This document shows positions 8,172-18,754 of a stretch of 35,381 bases of DNA, in pieces (positions within the stretch are counted from its first letter, which is position 1; every line of letters begins with the position of its first letter). This DNA comes from Candidatus Krumholzibacteriia bacterium (GTDB taxonomy: Bacteria > Krumholzibacteriota > Krumholzibacteriia > Krumholzibacteriales > Krumholzibacteriaceae). A model generated the notes under the pieces. That model was not told the DNA's origin and ran no database searches. It worked only from the letters and a program-made list of their open reading frames with translations. The translations under genes were made by a program, and so were the position numbers. The DNA lies in contig JALOPX010000009.1 of the NCBI GenBank assembly GCA_025453655.1, positions 1 through 35,381 of the forward strand. Direction: 5' to 3'.

Positions 8172-9155
8172 TCAGGAAACGCTCACCGATCCGGCCTCGA
8201 TGTTCAGGGTTCTGAATATCGATGTGACGGCAAGCCCGCCGATCCTCACGAGCCCGCGGCCGTTATCCGCGTCCTGGACTTCGACCAGTATGCGGGCAAG
8301 CCCGGACGTTTCCTTCCCCTGCTCCATGACCATCGTTTCCGAGGCGGAAATGCCGTGCCTGAAGAGGTACACGCCGAGCCCGGCCGCCGCCGTGCCGGTG
8401 GCCGGATCCTCCCACATGCCCACCGCCGGCGCGAAATGTCTCGCGTACGAGATGCACTCCTCGCTGTACGTGTCGAGGGAGAAGATATGGTTGGTGTGTA
8501 TGCCGTATTTCCTGTTCATGAGCCCCAGCTTGATGAGGTCGGGATGGAGGTTCATGATCTTTTCCTTGTGCTTGAGCGGGACTAACAGCTGATCCAGCCC
8601 GGTGGACACGATCTCGACGGGCAGCCCGGTTCCGGCGATCTCCCCGGCGTCCACGCCGAGAATCGCGGCGATCTCGCCTGTCGGCACCGTCGCCTTCCTG
8701 GTGCCGGTTATCGCCTGTTGCATCATTATCTTGTGCAGGGTCCCGCCGGTTCCGCCGGGCAGTTCCATCCGGATCCCTCCCGGCGCCACGTCCCTGTCTG
8801 CCTCCGAGAAGTGAATATCCACCGGGATGATCCCGACCCTGGTCTCGAACGGGACCGTCGTGACCCCCCTTCCGGGCTCTATCCTGCCCTCTTCGATCAG
8901 GGCGAAGCAGGACGCGATCGTGACGTGCCCGCTGAGATCGACCTCTTCGGTCGGGGTGAAGAACCTGATCCTGAACATCGCGTCGGGACGCGATGGCATC
9001 GTCACGAAGGAGGTCTCGGCAAGGCTCATTTCGCCGGCTATCATCAGCATGTCCCGGGAGGCTATGCCGTCGGCGTCGGTTATGACGCCGGCAGGATTTC
9101 CTGCAAAAGGCGTCGTCGTGAAGGCGTCAACCTGCCTTATCTTCAATCTGCTCAT
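8172..9155 (-). CDS. PhzF-family isomerase/epimerase-like protein
   Basis: Start chosen at MSRLKIRQVDAFTTTPFAGNPAGV; conserved LAETSFV, TPTEEVDLSGH and EDPATGTAA motifs. Confidence 0.9.
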   Translation of the reverse strand: MSRLKIRQVDAFTTTPFAGNPAGVITDADGIASRDMLMIAGEMSLAETSFVTMPSRPDAMFRIRFFTPTEEVDLSGHVTIASCFALIEEGRIEPGRGVTTVPFETRVGIIPVDIHFSEADRDVAPGGIRMELPGGTGGTLHKIMMQQAITGTRKATVPTGEIAAILGVDAGEIAGTGLPVEIVSTGLDQLLVPLKHKEKIMNLHPDLIKLGLMNRKYGIHTNHIFSLDTYSEECISYARHFAPAVGMWEDPATGTAAAGLGVYLFRHGISASETMVMEQGKETSGLARILVEVQDADNGRGLVRIGGLAVTSIFRTLNIEAGSVSVS

Positions 9156-9364
9156 GTCGAACCCCTTTTCCCTCGTGATTGCAAAAAGCAATTTGCCTGT
9201 GCATATCTACCTGTCGCTCCCCGTTCTGTCCCGTTTTCCCTTCCTGTTTCCGGTCGATTCCCGGAGTTTCTCCGGGCCCGTAACTCCATTTTATTCATAC
9301 AGGTTGCCGGGCGGAACGCGCACGGGGCGACACGGGCGCAAGGCCTTTGGTCCCGTCGCGGTCA

Positions 9365-9380
9365 TGGTACAGCATTTGCA
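9365..9380 (+). promoter_or_regulatory. Candidate sigma54 (-24/-12) promoter for the chemosensory operon
   Basis: TGGTACAGCATTTGCA matches TGGCAC-N5-TTGCA with one mismatch and correct GG/GC spacing; about 100 nt upstream of cheR. Confidence 0.5.
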
Positions 9381-9482
9381 AAATCGATTCCCGACGGAAT
9401 CCCCCATCGCTTTCAGCGGGATTATTTTCGGAATATTCAGCATTTCGAACATAAAGGGGGAGGTTTTTGCAAGGAGAGCGGA

Positions 9483-10334
9483 TTGAACCTGGAACCGACC
9501 ATCACTGAACCTGACATGAGGGAACTAGCCTGGTTCGTGCATTCAAGGTTCGGCGTCAACCTGTCCATGTACAGATCGACCTGCATGCGCAGAAGGATAA
9601 TGCACAGGTTGAACATGGTCGGATGCGACAGCATTGAAGAGTATTTCATGTTCATAGGCAGCAATCCCGAGGAGATCGAGAAGCTGATGGACATAATCAC
9701 CATTCATGTCACCGGATTCTTCAGGGACAAGGACGTCTTCTCGAACCTGGAGAGAACCGTGCTGCCTGCGATGATATCGGCCAGGGCCGAATCACACCAG
9801 AACTCGATCCGCGTATGGAGCGCGGGGTGCTCGACCGGAGAGGAGACGTACAGCCTCGCCATTTTGCTGAATCACCTGATCCAGAGATCGGGGTCCGGCC
9901 TCGTCATGGAGGTGTTCGGCACCGATTTGTCGGAGGAATCGTGCAAAACGGCGCGATCCGGGCTCTATTCGGCGGAAAAGATCGAGGAAGTGCCCTCGCA
10001 GATGAAGAGCGACGCCTTCGAGCCGGAAGGATCCCTGTACAGGATATCCGCGGGGATAAGGAAGAAAGTCAGATTCATCGTTCACAACCTTTTTTCCCCG
10101 CCGCCGTTCTCGATGCTCGATCTGATCGTCTGCAGAAACGTCCTGATCCATTTCGAGCCGGACGGCAGGGGCAGGATAAACAAATATTTTCACGAGAGCC
10201 TGAGGGACGGCGGCCTGTTGATGCTGGGAAAAAGCGAGGCTCTGGGTTCGGACGCCCTCGATATGTTCGAGCTCGTTCATCCGAGAAGCAAGATCTATAG
10301 AAAGACCGGAGAATCAAATGTCAAGGAGGATTGA
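9483..10334 (+). CDS. cheR: Chemotaxis protein methyltransferase CheR
   Basis: CheR N-terminal plus SAM-binding domain: [37 protein letters not shown] start with AAGGAG RBS; the upstream part of the ORF-track entry is probably not coding. Confidence 0.9.
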   Translation: MNLEPTITEPDMRELAWFVHSRFGVNLSMYRSTCMRRRIMHRLNMVGCDSIEEYFMFIGSNPEEIEKLMDIITIHVTGFFRDKDVFSNLERTVLPAMISARAESHQNSIRVWSAGCSTGEETYSLAILLNHLIQRSGSGLVMEVFGTDLSEESCKTARSGLYSAEKIEEVPSQMKSDAFEPEGSLYRISAGIRKKVRFIVHNLFSPPPFSMLDLIVCRNVLIHFEPDGRGRINKYFHESLRDGGLLMLGKSEALGSDALDMFELVHPRSKIYRKTGESNVKED

Positions 10335-10335
10335 G

Positions 10336-12009
10336 ATGGGCCTTTTCAGAATCATGAGAACGCTCAGCGGCAGGGTCTATTTCGCCATGTCGATCATCGC
10401 GATAGTCATCTGCGGGCTGATGTCTTTCTCCATCGTCAGGATAGTCGAAAAAAATTCGCGGGAAACGTTCGAGTCGGGATTCGGCGCCTGGCAGGGCTGC
10501 CTGTCCGGCCCGCTTTCGTCCGTGACCGGCATGGAGGGCCCGGCGGAATTGAATCACAAATTCGACCTGTTGAAAAAGGATTGCCCATATCTTCGGAAGA
10601 TCGAGCTGCTCGACGGGAACGGCCTTGTAACGGCCCTGGCGCCGGGCAACCCGGCGGGGAATCCGGACGCGGCCGGCGTGGGCGGATGGTCGGAAAAAGC
10701 CGGAGCGGACGGTCGAAACGTAAGGTCGCTTACGGTTCCGATTCCGGGACAATCGGGCGGATCGATGAGAATCACCGTCGCCGACAAATCGGCCGGCGCC
10801 GTCTCCAGGTCGGCCGGGATGGGCATTCTGGCGGTGACCTCCGTATCGATCCTGTCCATATTCGTACTCTTTTACTGGTTCATCCACTACATCATAAAGA
10901 AACCGGCGCGGCAGCTGCTCGAGGCCAGCAGGGTCCTCGCCAGCAACGCGGGGGATCTCACCGCGAAGATAAACATCGATTCGGACGACGAGCTCGGAAG
11001 GCTCGGGACCACCCTCAACGAGATGTTCTCCAACATCTCCGGGATCATAAACGTCATAAGGAACACGTCGGACAAGGTCAATTTTTCGGCGCAAAGCCTC
11101 TCGGCTTCGACCGAACAGATGAATTCGATAACGGAGGAGACGTCGCTGACCGTGCAGAACATCGCGAAGTCTACCGACGTCCAGGCCCAGAAGGTCGAAG
11201 ACATGATCATGGAGATCAGAAACATGGAACGGTCGGTCAAGCAGGTCGCCAACAGCGCCGAGCTGGCCGCTTCGGCCGCGACCAACGCCTCCGAGACCGC
11301 CATCAAGGGCGGGGATTCGGCGAAGGAGGCGGTCCAGAAGATCAACAAGATATACGACGTCACGGCGGAATCGGCCGTCATCATACGCCACCTGGGCGAA
11401 CGGTCCAACCAGATCGGCGAAATCGTGGACGTCATCACCGACATAGCGGACCAGACGAACATGCTCGCCCTCAACGCGGCGATCGAGGCGGCCAGGGCCG
11501 GCGAGGCGGGCAGGGGATTCGCCGTGGTCGCGGACGAGGTGAAGAAACTGGCCGAAGGCAGCGCGAAGGCCGCGGAAGAGATAGCGGCCCTCATACAGAA
11601 GACGCAGGAGGACACGCAGACCGCGGTCAGAAGCATCGAGCTCGGATCCAAGGAAGTGACCGAAGGCAAGGAGGTCATAACGCGGACCGGGCAGTCCCTG
11701 GACGAGATCGTCGAGGTGCTCAAGAGCTCCAGCGACATGGCGCGGCGCATCTCGGCGGCGACGAAGGAACTGAGCCGCGGGATGAAAAACGTGATCAGTT
11801 CCATCGACGAGATATCCTCTAGCGCCGAGAAGAACGCTTCGGCCACGCAGGAAACCGCCGCATCGATGGAGCAGATGACGTCGAGCATGGAAGACGTCGC
11901 TTCGTCGGCGCAAAAACTCAGCGACATGGCGATTCAGCTCAGGGAGCACGTAGGGCGGTTCAAGATAACGATAATCGACAAAGTGGATGAAGTTGCCGTC
12001 ACGAAATAG
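10336..12009 (+). CDS. Methyl-accepting chemotaxis protein (two TM segments, small extracytoplasmic domain, HAMP)
   Basis: Hairpin-tip signature [50 protein letters not shown]-like region after the second TM; RBS AAGGAGG before ATG 10336. Confidence 0.93.
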   Translation: MGLFRIMRTLSGRVYFAMSIIAIVICGLMSFSIVRIVEKNSRETFESGFGAWQGCLSGPLSSVTGMEGPAELNHKFDLLKKDCPYLRKIELLDGNGLVTALAPGNPAGNPDAAGVGGWSEKAGADGRNVRSLTVPIPGQSGGSMRITVADKSAGAVSRSAGMGILAVTSVSILSIFVLFYWFIHYIIKKPARQLLEASRVLASNAGDLTAKINIDSDDELGRLGTTLNEMFSNISGIINVIRNTSDKVNFSAQSLSASTEQMNSITEETSLTVQNIAKSTDVQAQKVEDMIMEIRNMERSVKQVANSAELAASAATNASETAIKGGDSAKEAVQKINKIYDVTAESAVIIRHLGERSNQIGEIVDVITDIADQTNMLALNAAIEAARAGEAGRGFAVVADEVKKLAEGSAKAAEEIAALIQKTQEDTQTAVRSIELGSKEVTEGKEVITRTGQSLDEIVEVLKSSSDMARRISAATKELSRGMKNVISSIDEISSSAEKNASATQETAASMEQMTSSMEDVASSAQKLSDMAIQLREHVGRFKITIIDKVDEVAVTK

Positions 12010-12035
12010 CCGGAAATAAAAGGGAGAGCGATACC

Positions 12036-12542
12036 ATGAATATCGAAGAACTGACCGGCAGGGAAAACCAGGGGATACAGCTGGTCACTTTCCGGCTGGG
12101 GGACGAGAGCTACGCGATCCCGGTCTGGAAGGTGAAGGAGATCATAAGGCCGATGAAAGCCTACCCCATCCCGGGGATGGCCGGACCGGTCGAGGGCGTG
12201 ATCAATCTCAGGGGGGAGATCATCCCGGTTCTCATGATTCATTCCGTGCTCGGCGTGGCACGCCCGGGCGCGGCCAGGAACGGGAGGAAAAAAAGGATAA
12301 TCATCCTCGATACCGGAGAGGGCGGATTCGGATTCGTCGTGGACGAGGTGATGGATGTGTCGCGGGTGAATCCGGGCGACATAAGGCAATCGCCCGAGGT
12401 GAACAGGGATCATTCGTGCGAGGACGCCATCCTGGGTATCGTGCAGGTGGCCGGGAACATGGTCATATGCATAGATCCGGCCCGGCTGGTGTCGGAGTGC
12501 CTCTCCGTGAGGGATCTGATGAGTTCGTGCGCGGTCGGTTGA
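12036..12542 (+). CDS. cheW: Chemotaxis coupling protein CheW
   Basis: QLVTFRLGDESYAIPVWKVKEIIRP...GVINLRGEIIPVL; 168 aa. Confidence 0.93.
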   Translation: MNIEELTGRENQGIQLVTFRLGDESYAIPVWKVKEIIRPMKAYPIPGMAGPVEGVINLRGEIIPVLMIHSVLGVARPGAARNGRKKRIIILDTGEGGFGFVVDEVMDVSRVNPGDIRQSPEVNRDHSCEDAILGIVQVAGNMVICIDPARLVSECLSVRDLMSSCAVG

Positions 12543-12616
12543 ACTCCGGCTCTTTGAGAAATATTGCAGCGATTTAAGCGAAACCGGGAACGAAAAGATT
12601 CCGGGGGAGACATCGA

Positions 12617-13123
12617 ATGGTTTGCATCAGGGAAACTGGGCCGGTCGCCAAGATAGGCATGGCGCAGTTCAGGGTCGGGACGGCGCCGATGAAAATGGTG
12701 ACGATGGCGCTCGGGTCGTGCGTCGGCATTGTCATTTATGACGCCGCGCGGCGCATCGGAGGGCTCGCCCACGTGATGCACCCGAGCAGGGAGAGGGTCA
12801 GGAACAACAGCAACAGGGCGAAGTTCGTCGATACGGCAGTGGAGCTTATGATCGCGAGAATGTTGAAGAACGGCGCGAATATGAACAGGATGACGGCGAA
12901 GATATTCGGCGGGGCGAGGATGTTCGAACACATCACGGGGGCTGAGGGGATAATACAGATCGGAGACGCCAATATCGAAGCCGCGCGCGGGGAACTCGCG
13001 TCGCGGGGCATACCGGTGGTGGCGGAGAGGGTGGGGGGCGCCTGCGGAAGAACCGTTCTGTTCGATCTTTCGGATGGAAGCGTGAGGGTCAGGGACTCTC
13101 ACGACAACGAGGAGATTCTCTGA
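12617..13123 (+). CDS. cheD: Chemoreceptor glutamine deamidase CheD
   Basis: TMALGSCVGIVIYDAARRIGGLAHVMHP; 168 aa; CheD catalytic Cys/His region. Confidence 0.93.
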   Translation: MVCIRETGPVAKIGMAQFRVGTAPMKMVTMALGSCVGIVIYDAARRIGGLAHVMHPSRERVRNNSNRAKFVDTAVELMIARMLKNGANMNRMTAKIFGGARMFEHITGAEGIIQIGDANIEAARGELASRGIPVVAERVGGACGRTVLFDLSDGSVRVRDSHDNEEIL

Positions 13124-14217
13124 TGGCCGGCAACCGCGGCAGGGATAAAAACAGGATCAGTGTGCTGATAGGGGAGGATTCCCCCTTCATGCGCAGGATG
13201 ATAGCGGATTCGCTCGAAACGGCTCCGGATATCGAAGTCGCCGGCACCGCCGCGAACGGCAGGGAAGTTCTCAGGAAGCTGGTCGAATTGAAGCCGGACT
13301 GCGTCACCCTCGATCTCGAAATGCCGAGGATGGACGGGCTCGAGACGCTCAGGTACATCATGAGCGAGTGGCCGACGCCGGTGGTAATACTCAGCGGCCA
13401 CACGGCCGACGGAGCCAGGATGGCTCTCACCTGCCTCGAATACGGGGCGGTGGACTTCATCGCGAAGACCATGAACGGAAGCCGGTTCCCGGTCGACGAG
13501 CTGATATCCAAGGTCAGGATGGCGGCCGGAGTCGACGCCGGAAAGGTGAGGTTCGCGCCCTCCGCTTTTGATTTGAAGGTCGCGCGCCCCCCCGCGACGG
13601 GGAAGCGCGTCGATTCCATGGTAATAATCGGGGCGAGCACCGGCGGCCCGCAGGCGGTCATGGAGGTCATACCGGGCATCCCGGCGGACCTCGACGCCGG
13701 AGTCCTTCTGATACAGCATATGCCACCGAATTTCACGAAGTACCTCGCCGAAAGGCTCGATGCCAGGTCCTCGATCGCCGTCAAGGAGGCGGAGGAGGGC
13801 GATCTGCTCGTTCCGGGCCAGGTCCTCGTGGCGCCGGGAGGGATGCATCTTCTGATCGAAGAGGAAATGGGCCGGCCGAGGATAATGCTTCTTCCCAGAA
13901 ACGAACTGCAGAGAAGCGCCTGCCCCTGCATCGATTTCGCCCTGACTTCGGCCGCTCCCATTTTCAGGAAGAATCTCGTGGGAGTGATCATGACCGGAAT
14001 GGGCAGGGACGGAACGGCCGGCAGCGTGGCCGTGAGGAAATACGGCGGCAGGGTTCTGTGCCAGGACAGCGAAACCAGCATGATATTCGGAATGCCCGGG
14101 GCCGTCGTGGCGGAAGGGCTCGCCGGCGAGGTCGTGCCGCTCGGCGACATCGCCTCCAGAATCGTGGAACACGTAAACGGAAGAATACCGGCGGGGGCCG
14201 ATTATGAAAACCAGTGA
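13123..14217 (+). CDS. cheB: Chemotaxis response regulator methylesterase CheB
   Basis: Receiver domain (GEDSPFMRR, LDLEMPRMDGLE) plus methylesterase motifs IIGASTGGPQAV, IQHMPPNFT, GMGRDG. Confidence 0.94.
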   Translation: MAGNRGRDKNRISVLIGEDSPFMRRMIADSLETAPDIEVAGTAANGREVLRKLVELKPDCVTLDLEMPRMDGLETLRYIMSEWPTPVVILSGHTADGARMALTCLEYGAVDFIAKTMNGSRFPVDELISKVRMAAGVDAGKVRFAPSAFDLKVARPPATGKRVDSMVIIGASTGGPQAVMEVIPGIPADLDAGVLLIQHMPPNFTKYLAERLDARSSIAVKEAEEGDLLVPGQVLVAPGGMHLLIEEEMGRPRIMLLPRNELQRSACPCIDFALTSAAPIFRKNLVGVIMTGMGRDGTAGSVAVRKYGGRVLCQDSETSMIFGMPGAVVAEGLAGEVVPLGDIASRIVEHVNGRIPAGADYENQ

Positions 14218-15907
14218 TTACAAGGAGCTTTTTAAAAGCGAAGCGGACGAGATACTCCAGGGGCTCGAGGAAGGCGTGATGAACCTCGAGAGAGGGAGCG
14301 ACCGCGAACCTGTCATAGAGGAATTGTTCAGGCACGCCCATAACCTAAAGGGCATGTCAGGAGCCATGGGATACGATCTGGTCGTCGAAGCAAGCCACGC
14401 GCTGGAAAACATTCTTGACGGCTGCAGGCGCGGGACGCTCGACATCGACTCCGCCGGGACGGACGTTCTTCTTAAGGTCGTCGATCTTCTCGGGGCGCTG
14501 GTGCGGTGGACGATCGAGGAAGAGGCGGGCCCCGGCGGCAACGAGTTGCTGGGAGAGATTCTCGCCCTTCTTGACCCGATGGCCGGCGGAAACGATGGGC
14601 GCTGCCGCGGCGATCAGGCCGGGGAGGACGGCGGATCCGCCGCGGAGCCGGAATCGAAGGAGACGCCGGCGGAGGAAGCGGGTTGCGCCGGAACGCCCGC
14701 AGGGATGAATAGCGGGATAAAATCGACCAAGGTGGATCTCGAACGGCTCGACAAGTTGATGGACCTGGTGGGCGAATTGATAATAAGCAGGATCAGGCTC
14801 GGGAGCCTCGCCGCCGAAGCGGGCTCGAGGCGCCTCTCGGAGGAACTGACCTCTTCAGGACGGCTCATATCGGAAATTCAGAAGGAAGTCATGGAAGCGC
14901 GGCTCGTGCCCGCGGGCCAGGTATTCCACAGGTTCAAGAGGCTCGCCAGGGAAGCCGCCAGGGAACTGGGCAAGAACGTCGATTTCAGGATAGAGGGATC
15001 CGAGATAGGGCTCGACAGGACCGTGCTGGAAAGCATGGTCGATCCGCTCGTTCACCTGATAAGGAACGCCATAGACCACGGGGTTGAGAGCCCGGAAGAA
15101 AGGGCCTGCTCGGGCAAGAATGAGACGGCGTCGGTGGTATTGAGCGCCAGGCGGGAAAGAAACCGCGTCATACTGGAGGTCAGCGACGACGGCAAGGGGC
15201 TGGACTTCGAGAAAATAAGGCAGAACATATCCTCCTCGGGGCAGGCCGTGGATCGAAACGCGGAACTCACCGAGGAGGAACTCTGCAGGATATTGACCGC
15301 CCCCGGCTTCAGCACCAGGGAAAACGTCAGCAGGTACTCGGGCAGGGGCATCGGGATGAATGTCGTAATGAAGGTGATCGATTCCCTCGGCGGTTCGCTT
15401 CACGTAAAGAGCGTTCCGGGCAGCGGGACGTCGATCTCGATGCATCTGCCCATAAACCTGTCCATCATCAAGGCGCTGTTGTTCCACGCGGGGGGCAACA
15501 TTCACGCGCTGCCGATAGAATGCATAAAGGAAACCGCCAGGGTTGAGGAGGGTTCGTTCCGGACGATCAGGGGCCGCGACGTGATGGAGACGATAAACGG
15601 CCCCGTACCGGTGATCAGGCCGGGGGAGATTTTCGGACTGGATCAGGAAAAGGCGGAAATCCGTTTCATAAAGGTGATTCTCGCGGACACGGGAGAGGGG
15701 GACGTCTGCCTGGTGGTAAACCGGATCCTCGGCCAGCAGGACGTCGTCGTTAAAAGCCTGCCGAACATGATCAGGGGGATCAGCGGAATATCCGGCGCGA
15801 CCATTCTCGGCAGCGGAAAGATAGCTTTCATATGGGATCCAAGAGTTTTATTTCACGGAAGGAGTACGCATGAGTCCGATAAAGAGACCGTCGTATCTCA
15901 GAATTGA
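14204..15907 (+). CDS. cheA: Chemotaxis histidine kinase CheA (P1-P3-P4-P5, no obvious P2)
   Basis: HPt motif HAHNLKGMSGAMGY; dimerization domain LDKLMDLVGELII; HLIRNAIDHGVE; GRGIGMNVV; C-terminal CheW-like domain. Confidence 0.94.
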   Translation: MKTSDYKELFKSEADEILQGLEEGVMNLERGSDREPVIEELFRHAHNLKGMSGAMGYDLVVEASHALENILDGCRRGTLDIDSAGTDVLLKVVDLLGALVRWTIEEEAGPGGNELLGEILALLDPMAGGNDGRCRGDQAGEDGGSAAEPESKETPAEEAGCAGTPAGMNSGIKSTKVDLERLDKLMDLVGELIISRIRLGSLAAEAGSRRLSEELTSSGRLISEIQKEVMEARLVPAGQVFHRFKRLAREAARELGKNVDFRIEGSEIGLDRTVLESMVDPLVHLIRNAIDHGVESPEERACSGKNETASVVLSARRERNRVILEVSDDGKGLDFEKIRQNISSSGQAVDRNAELTEEELCRILTAPGFSTRENVSRYSGRGIGMNVVMKVIDSLGGSLHVKSVPGSGTSISMHLPINLSIIKALLFHAGGNIHALPIECIKETARVEEGSFRTIRGRDVMETINGPVPVIRPGEIFGLDQEKAEIRFIKVILADTGEGDVCLVVNRILGQQDVVVKSLPNMIRGISGISGATILGSGKIAFIWDPRVLFHGRSTHESDKETVVSQN

Positions 15908-16487
15908 CGCCTTGAAGGAACTCGGAAACATCGGGTCGGCCCACGCGATCACGGGGCTTTCGGAGCTGCTCAAGAAGAGGATCGACGTCTCCATAACGAA
16001 CGTTGACATCATTCCCCTGCAGATCATCTACACCCTCTTCAACGGGCCAGAGTCGATGGTTTCCGTCGTCTATCTGGAGGGGTACAGCGAGGACTTCAGG
16101 GGCATGATGTTCCTGATATTCCCGCATCCCGAAGCGCAGAAGATGGTCGAGATGGCGACCGGCAGCAAGGTCAAGGAGCTTGTCGTTTCCGACGAAATGG
16201 CCCTCTCCTCGCTCAAGGAGATAGGGAATATAATGTGCGGTTGTTACCTTAACACCCTCGCCATGTTCATCGGGCGAAGGATCATGCACTCCGTGCCCCA
16301 GATCTCGAACGACATGCTGGGAGCGGTGATGGATTCGATCCTGGTGGACCTGAGCCTGGAATCCGACTACGCGATCGTCCTGGAAACGGCGTTCTCGCTG
16401 ACGCAGAACGAATGCAAGGGATTCCTGTTCTTCATCCCGACTTCGGAGTCGATAGACACGATCTTCAACGCAATCAACGTGGAGTAG
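15870..16487 (+). CDS. cheC: CheY-P phosphatase CheC
   Basis: 205 aa; paired motifs LKELGNIGSAHAITGL and LKEIGNIMCGCYLNTL; RBS GGAAGGAG before ATG. Confidence 0.88.
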   Translation: MSPIKRPSYLRIDALKELGNIGSAHAITGLSELLKKRIDVSITNVDIIPLQIIYTLFNGPESMVSVVYLEGYSEDFRGMMFLIFPHPEAQKMVEMATGSKVKELVVSDEMALSSLKEIGNIMCGCYLNTLAMFIGRRIMHSVPQISNDMLGAVMDSILVDLSLESDYAIVLETAFSLTQNECKGFLFFIPTSESIDTIFNAINVE

Positions 16488-16506
16488 ACGCGAAAGGAGC
16501 CGAATA

Positions 16507-16884
16507 GTGAAACCGAAAGTACTGGTGGTAGACGACGCAATTTTCATGAGAAAGATGATTTCCGACATCCTCGTGAGCCATGGGATGGAGGTCGTCGGCG
16601 AGGCCGAAACCGGGGCCGGTGCGGTGGAAAAATACGCTCAGCTTCAGCCCGACCTTGTGACCATGGACATCATAATGCCGGAGATGAACGGCATCGACGC
16701 GGTGAAAAACATCATTGCCGCCGATTCGCAGGCCAAGATAGTGATGTGCAGCGCGCTCGGGCAGCAGGCTCTCGTTCAGGACGCCCTCGCGGCTGGAGCG
16801 AAGGATTTCCTGATCAAGCCGTTCAACCCGTCCAGGGTGATCGAGGTTGTTTCGAAGATCCTCAACCAGGTTCCGGTGGTATAG
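16507..16884 (+). CDS. cheY: Single-domain response regulator CheY
   Basis: VLVVDDAIFMRKMI, TMDIIMPEMNGIDA, KPFNPSRV; GTG start. Confidence 0.94.
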   Translation: MKPKVLVVDDAIFMRKMISDILVSHGMEVVGEAETGAGAVEKYAQLQPDLVTMDIIMPEMNGIDAVKNIIAADSQAKIVMCSALGQQALVQDALAAGAKDFLIKPFNPSRVIEVVSKILNQVPVV

Positions 16885-16903
16885 CGAGGCAACGAAAGGA
16901 CCG

Positions 16904-18733
16904 ATGATGCCTGAACTCAAAGGAAAAGAACGGGATATTCTCCTGAGTTTCGCCTCGAGAGTGGACCGGAACGACCCGGGCGCGTTGAACAATCTGGGAG
17001 TCCTGTACTACAGGAAGGGCATCTACGACGAGGCAATCGTTCAGTTCAAGGAAGCCCTGAAGATCGATTCCAGATTCGACCTGGCGCGGGAGAACCTGCA
17101 CTATCTCTTCGCCGAGACGAAAATGGAAGACCCGGACGTGTGCAGGTGGCAGAAGGAAGTGGAGAAGGATCCGGGGAATCAGGAGGCGATCCTGCGGCTC
17201 GGCACCAGCTACCAGAACATGGGCAGGCTCAAGGAAGCCTCCGACATGCTCGGGAAGGTGGTTTCCGCGAACCCGGACAACTATATGGCCAGGATACACC
17301 TCGGTTCGGCCCTCAAGGCGATGGGGCTGCATCAGCAGGCGCTGGAGCATTACCTGTGCGCGCAGGACCGGGTCGGCAATTCGGCCGTGTTCCACACCGA
17401 TCTCGGGGAGATCTATTACAACCTGGGCAGAACGGACGAGGCGATAACAGAACTGCTGGCTTCGATAAAACTCGACGCCGATTACTGGAGATCCCATTTC
17501 CTTCTTTCCTTCGCGTACGGAGACATAGGGCATCTTCAGGAGGCGCTCGAAGAAAGCCGCACGGCATCGAGGCTTAATCCTTCCTTCCAGAACACGGAAG
17601 CCAACCTCGCTCTTTCGAACGATTCGGGCGAGGGAAACGATCCGACGGCGTCGAGGAACATGGCCAAGGAGGTCCCGAGCCTCGAAAGCGTCTCGTTCAC
17701 CCTGGGAGCCGCCTACAGGGAACGCGGATATTACAAGGAAGCTTTGAAGGAACTGAAAAAAGCCCTCCTCGACATGCCCGAAAAAGACAGGGTGTACATA
17801 GAGATCGGCAAGGTCCACCTTTCGGAGGGCGCCGAGACGGAGGCGTTGAAATCCTTTTTGAAGGCTCTCGAGGAAAATCCCGAGAACGCAGAGGGATTCG
17901 GGCTGTGCGGGTGCATTTATCACCTTCAGCAGCAATACAGGAGGGCGGGCATCTGCTATCTGCAGGCCTTCAGGTTGAATTCAGCCGACGCGGATATCAT
18001 GAACAACCTCGGGGTTCTTCTCTACCAGGCCGGACTTCTGGAGGACGCCGAAAGGATGTTCAAGAAGGGATTGAACCTCAGCCTCTACAACCTCGAATTG
18101 AACTACAATTTCCTCGAGTGCAATCTGCTCAAGGAGGAGTACCTGATGGCGGAGAACCTCATTCAGAGGCTCGAAGCCTTCGTGGGCAAGAGCGCGATTC
18201 TTTACGAGAAGCGGGCGATACTTCATTACAAGCTGAACAGGATGACCCTCGCGCTGTTCGATATCGAAAGCGCGCTGACCTTCGACCGGAATTACGCCGA
18301 CGCCCTTTATCTGAAGGGCCTGATATGCCTGAGGGAGGAAAATTTCGACGGGGCGATAGAAGCCGTGCTGGAAGCCGGGAAAATATGCCCGAAGTACAAG
18401 GGATTCCATTTCTTCCTTGCCGTCGACGAGCACATCAAGTCCGATCCGGTAAGGGTGCCCAACACTCTTCCGGTAGAGCCGGACGACGAGCTTATCGAAA
18501 TTCTGCAGGCCGGCGTGAATAGAAGGTTCGACAAGATAAAGGATTTTCTTCTGTCCATAGTCGAGGAGGGAATCAGGGAAGTCGACAACGTCGACAATAT
18601 GAGCGAAGGCAAATCCGCCGAAGAAACCGGCTCCGCCCGTCCCGCGGCCAACGGCGCGAAGACTGGCAAGGTGCCGGCGGCGGGGGAAACCGGCAACGTC
18701 GATCTTCTCGAGGAAATAAGATTCGATCTGTGA
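16904..18733 (+). CDS. Tetratricopeptide repeat protein in the chemosensory cluster
   Basis: About 609 aa; many TPR units (NNLGVLYYRKGIYDEAIVQFKEALKID etc.); AAAGGA RBS before ATG 16904. Confidence 0.88.
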   Translation: MMPELKGKERDILLSFASRVDRNDPGALNNLGVLYYRKGIYDEAIVQFKEALKIDSRFDLARENLHYLFAETKMEDPDVCRWQKEVEKDPGNQEAILRLGTSYQNMGRLKEASDMLGKVVSANPDNYMARIHLGSALKAMGLHQQALEHYLCAQDRVGNSAVFHTDLGEIYYNLGRTDEAITELLASIKLDADYWRSHFLLSFAYGDIGHLQEALEESRTASRLNPSFQNTEANLALSNDSGEGNDPTASRNMAKEVPSLESVSFTLGAAYRERGYYKEALKELKKALLDMPEKDRVYIEIGKVHLSEGAETEALKSFLKALEENPENAEGFGLCGCIYHLQQQYRRAGICYLQAFRLNSADADIMNNLGVLLYQAGLLEDAERMFKKGLNLSLYNLELNYNFLECNLLKEEYLMAENLIQRLEAFVGKSAILYEKRAILHYKLNRMTLALFDIESALTFDRNYADALYLKGLICLREENFDGAIEAVLEAGKICPKYKGFHFFLAVDEHIKSDPVRVPNTLPVEPDDELIEILQAGVNRRFDKIKDFLLSIVEEGIREVDNVDNMSEGKSAEETGSARPAANGAKTGKVPAAGETGNVDLLEEIRFDL

Positions 18734-18754
18734 CCGGTGAAAGGATAATTTAGT

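Noticed and set aside
8718-9482. N-terminal extension of the CheR ORF over the phzF-like gene
   Set aside because: Antisense to PhzF and contains no domain; a TTG start at 9483 with AAGGAG RBS fits CheR homology.
10321-11949. 542-aa minus-strand ORF antisense to the MCP gene
   Set aside because: Shadow ORF: low-complexity R/G/D/H-rich protein opposite a well-supported MCP; typical of GC-rich coding DNA.
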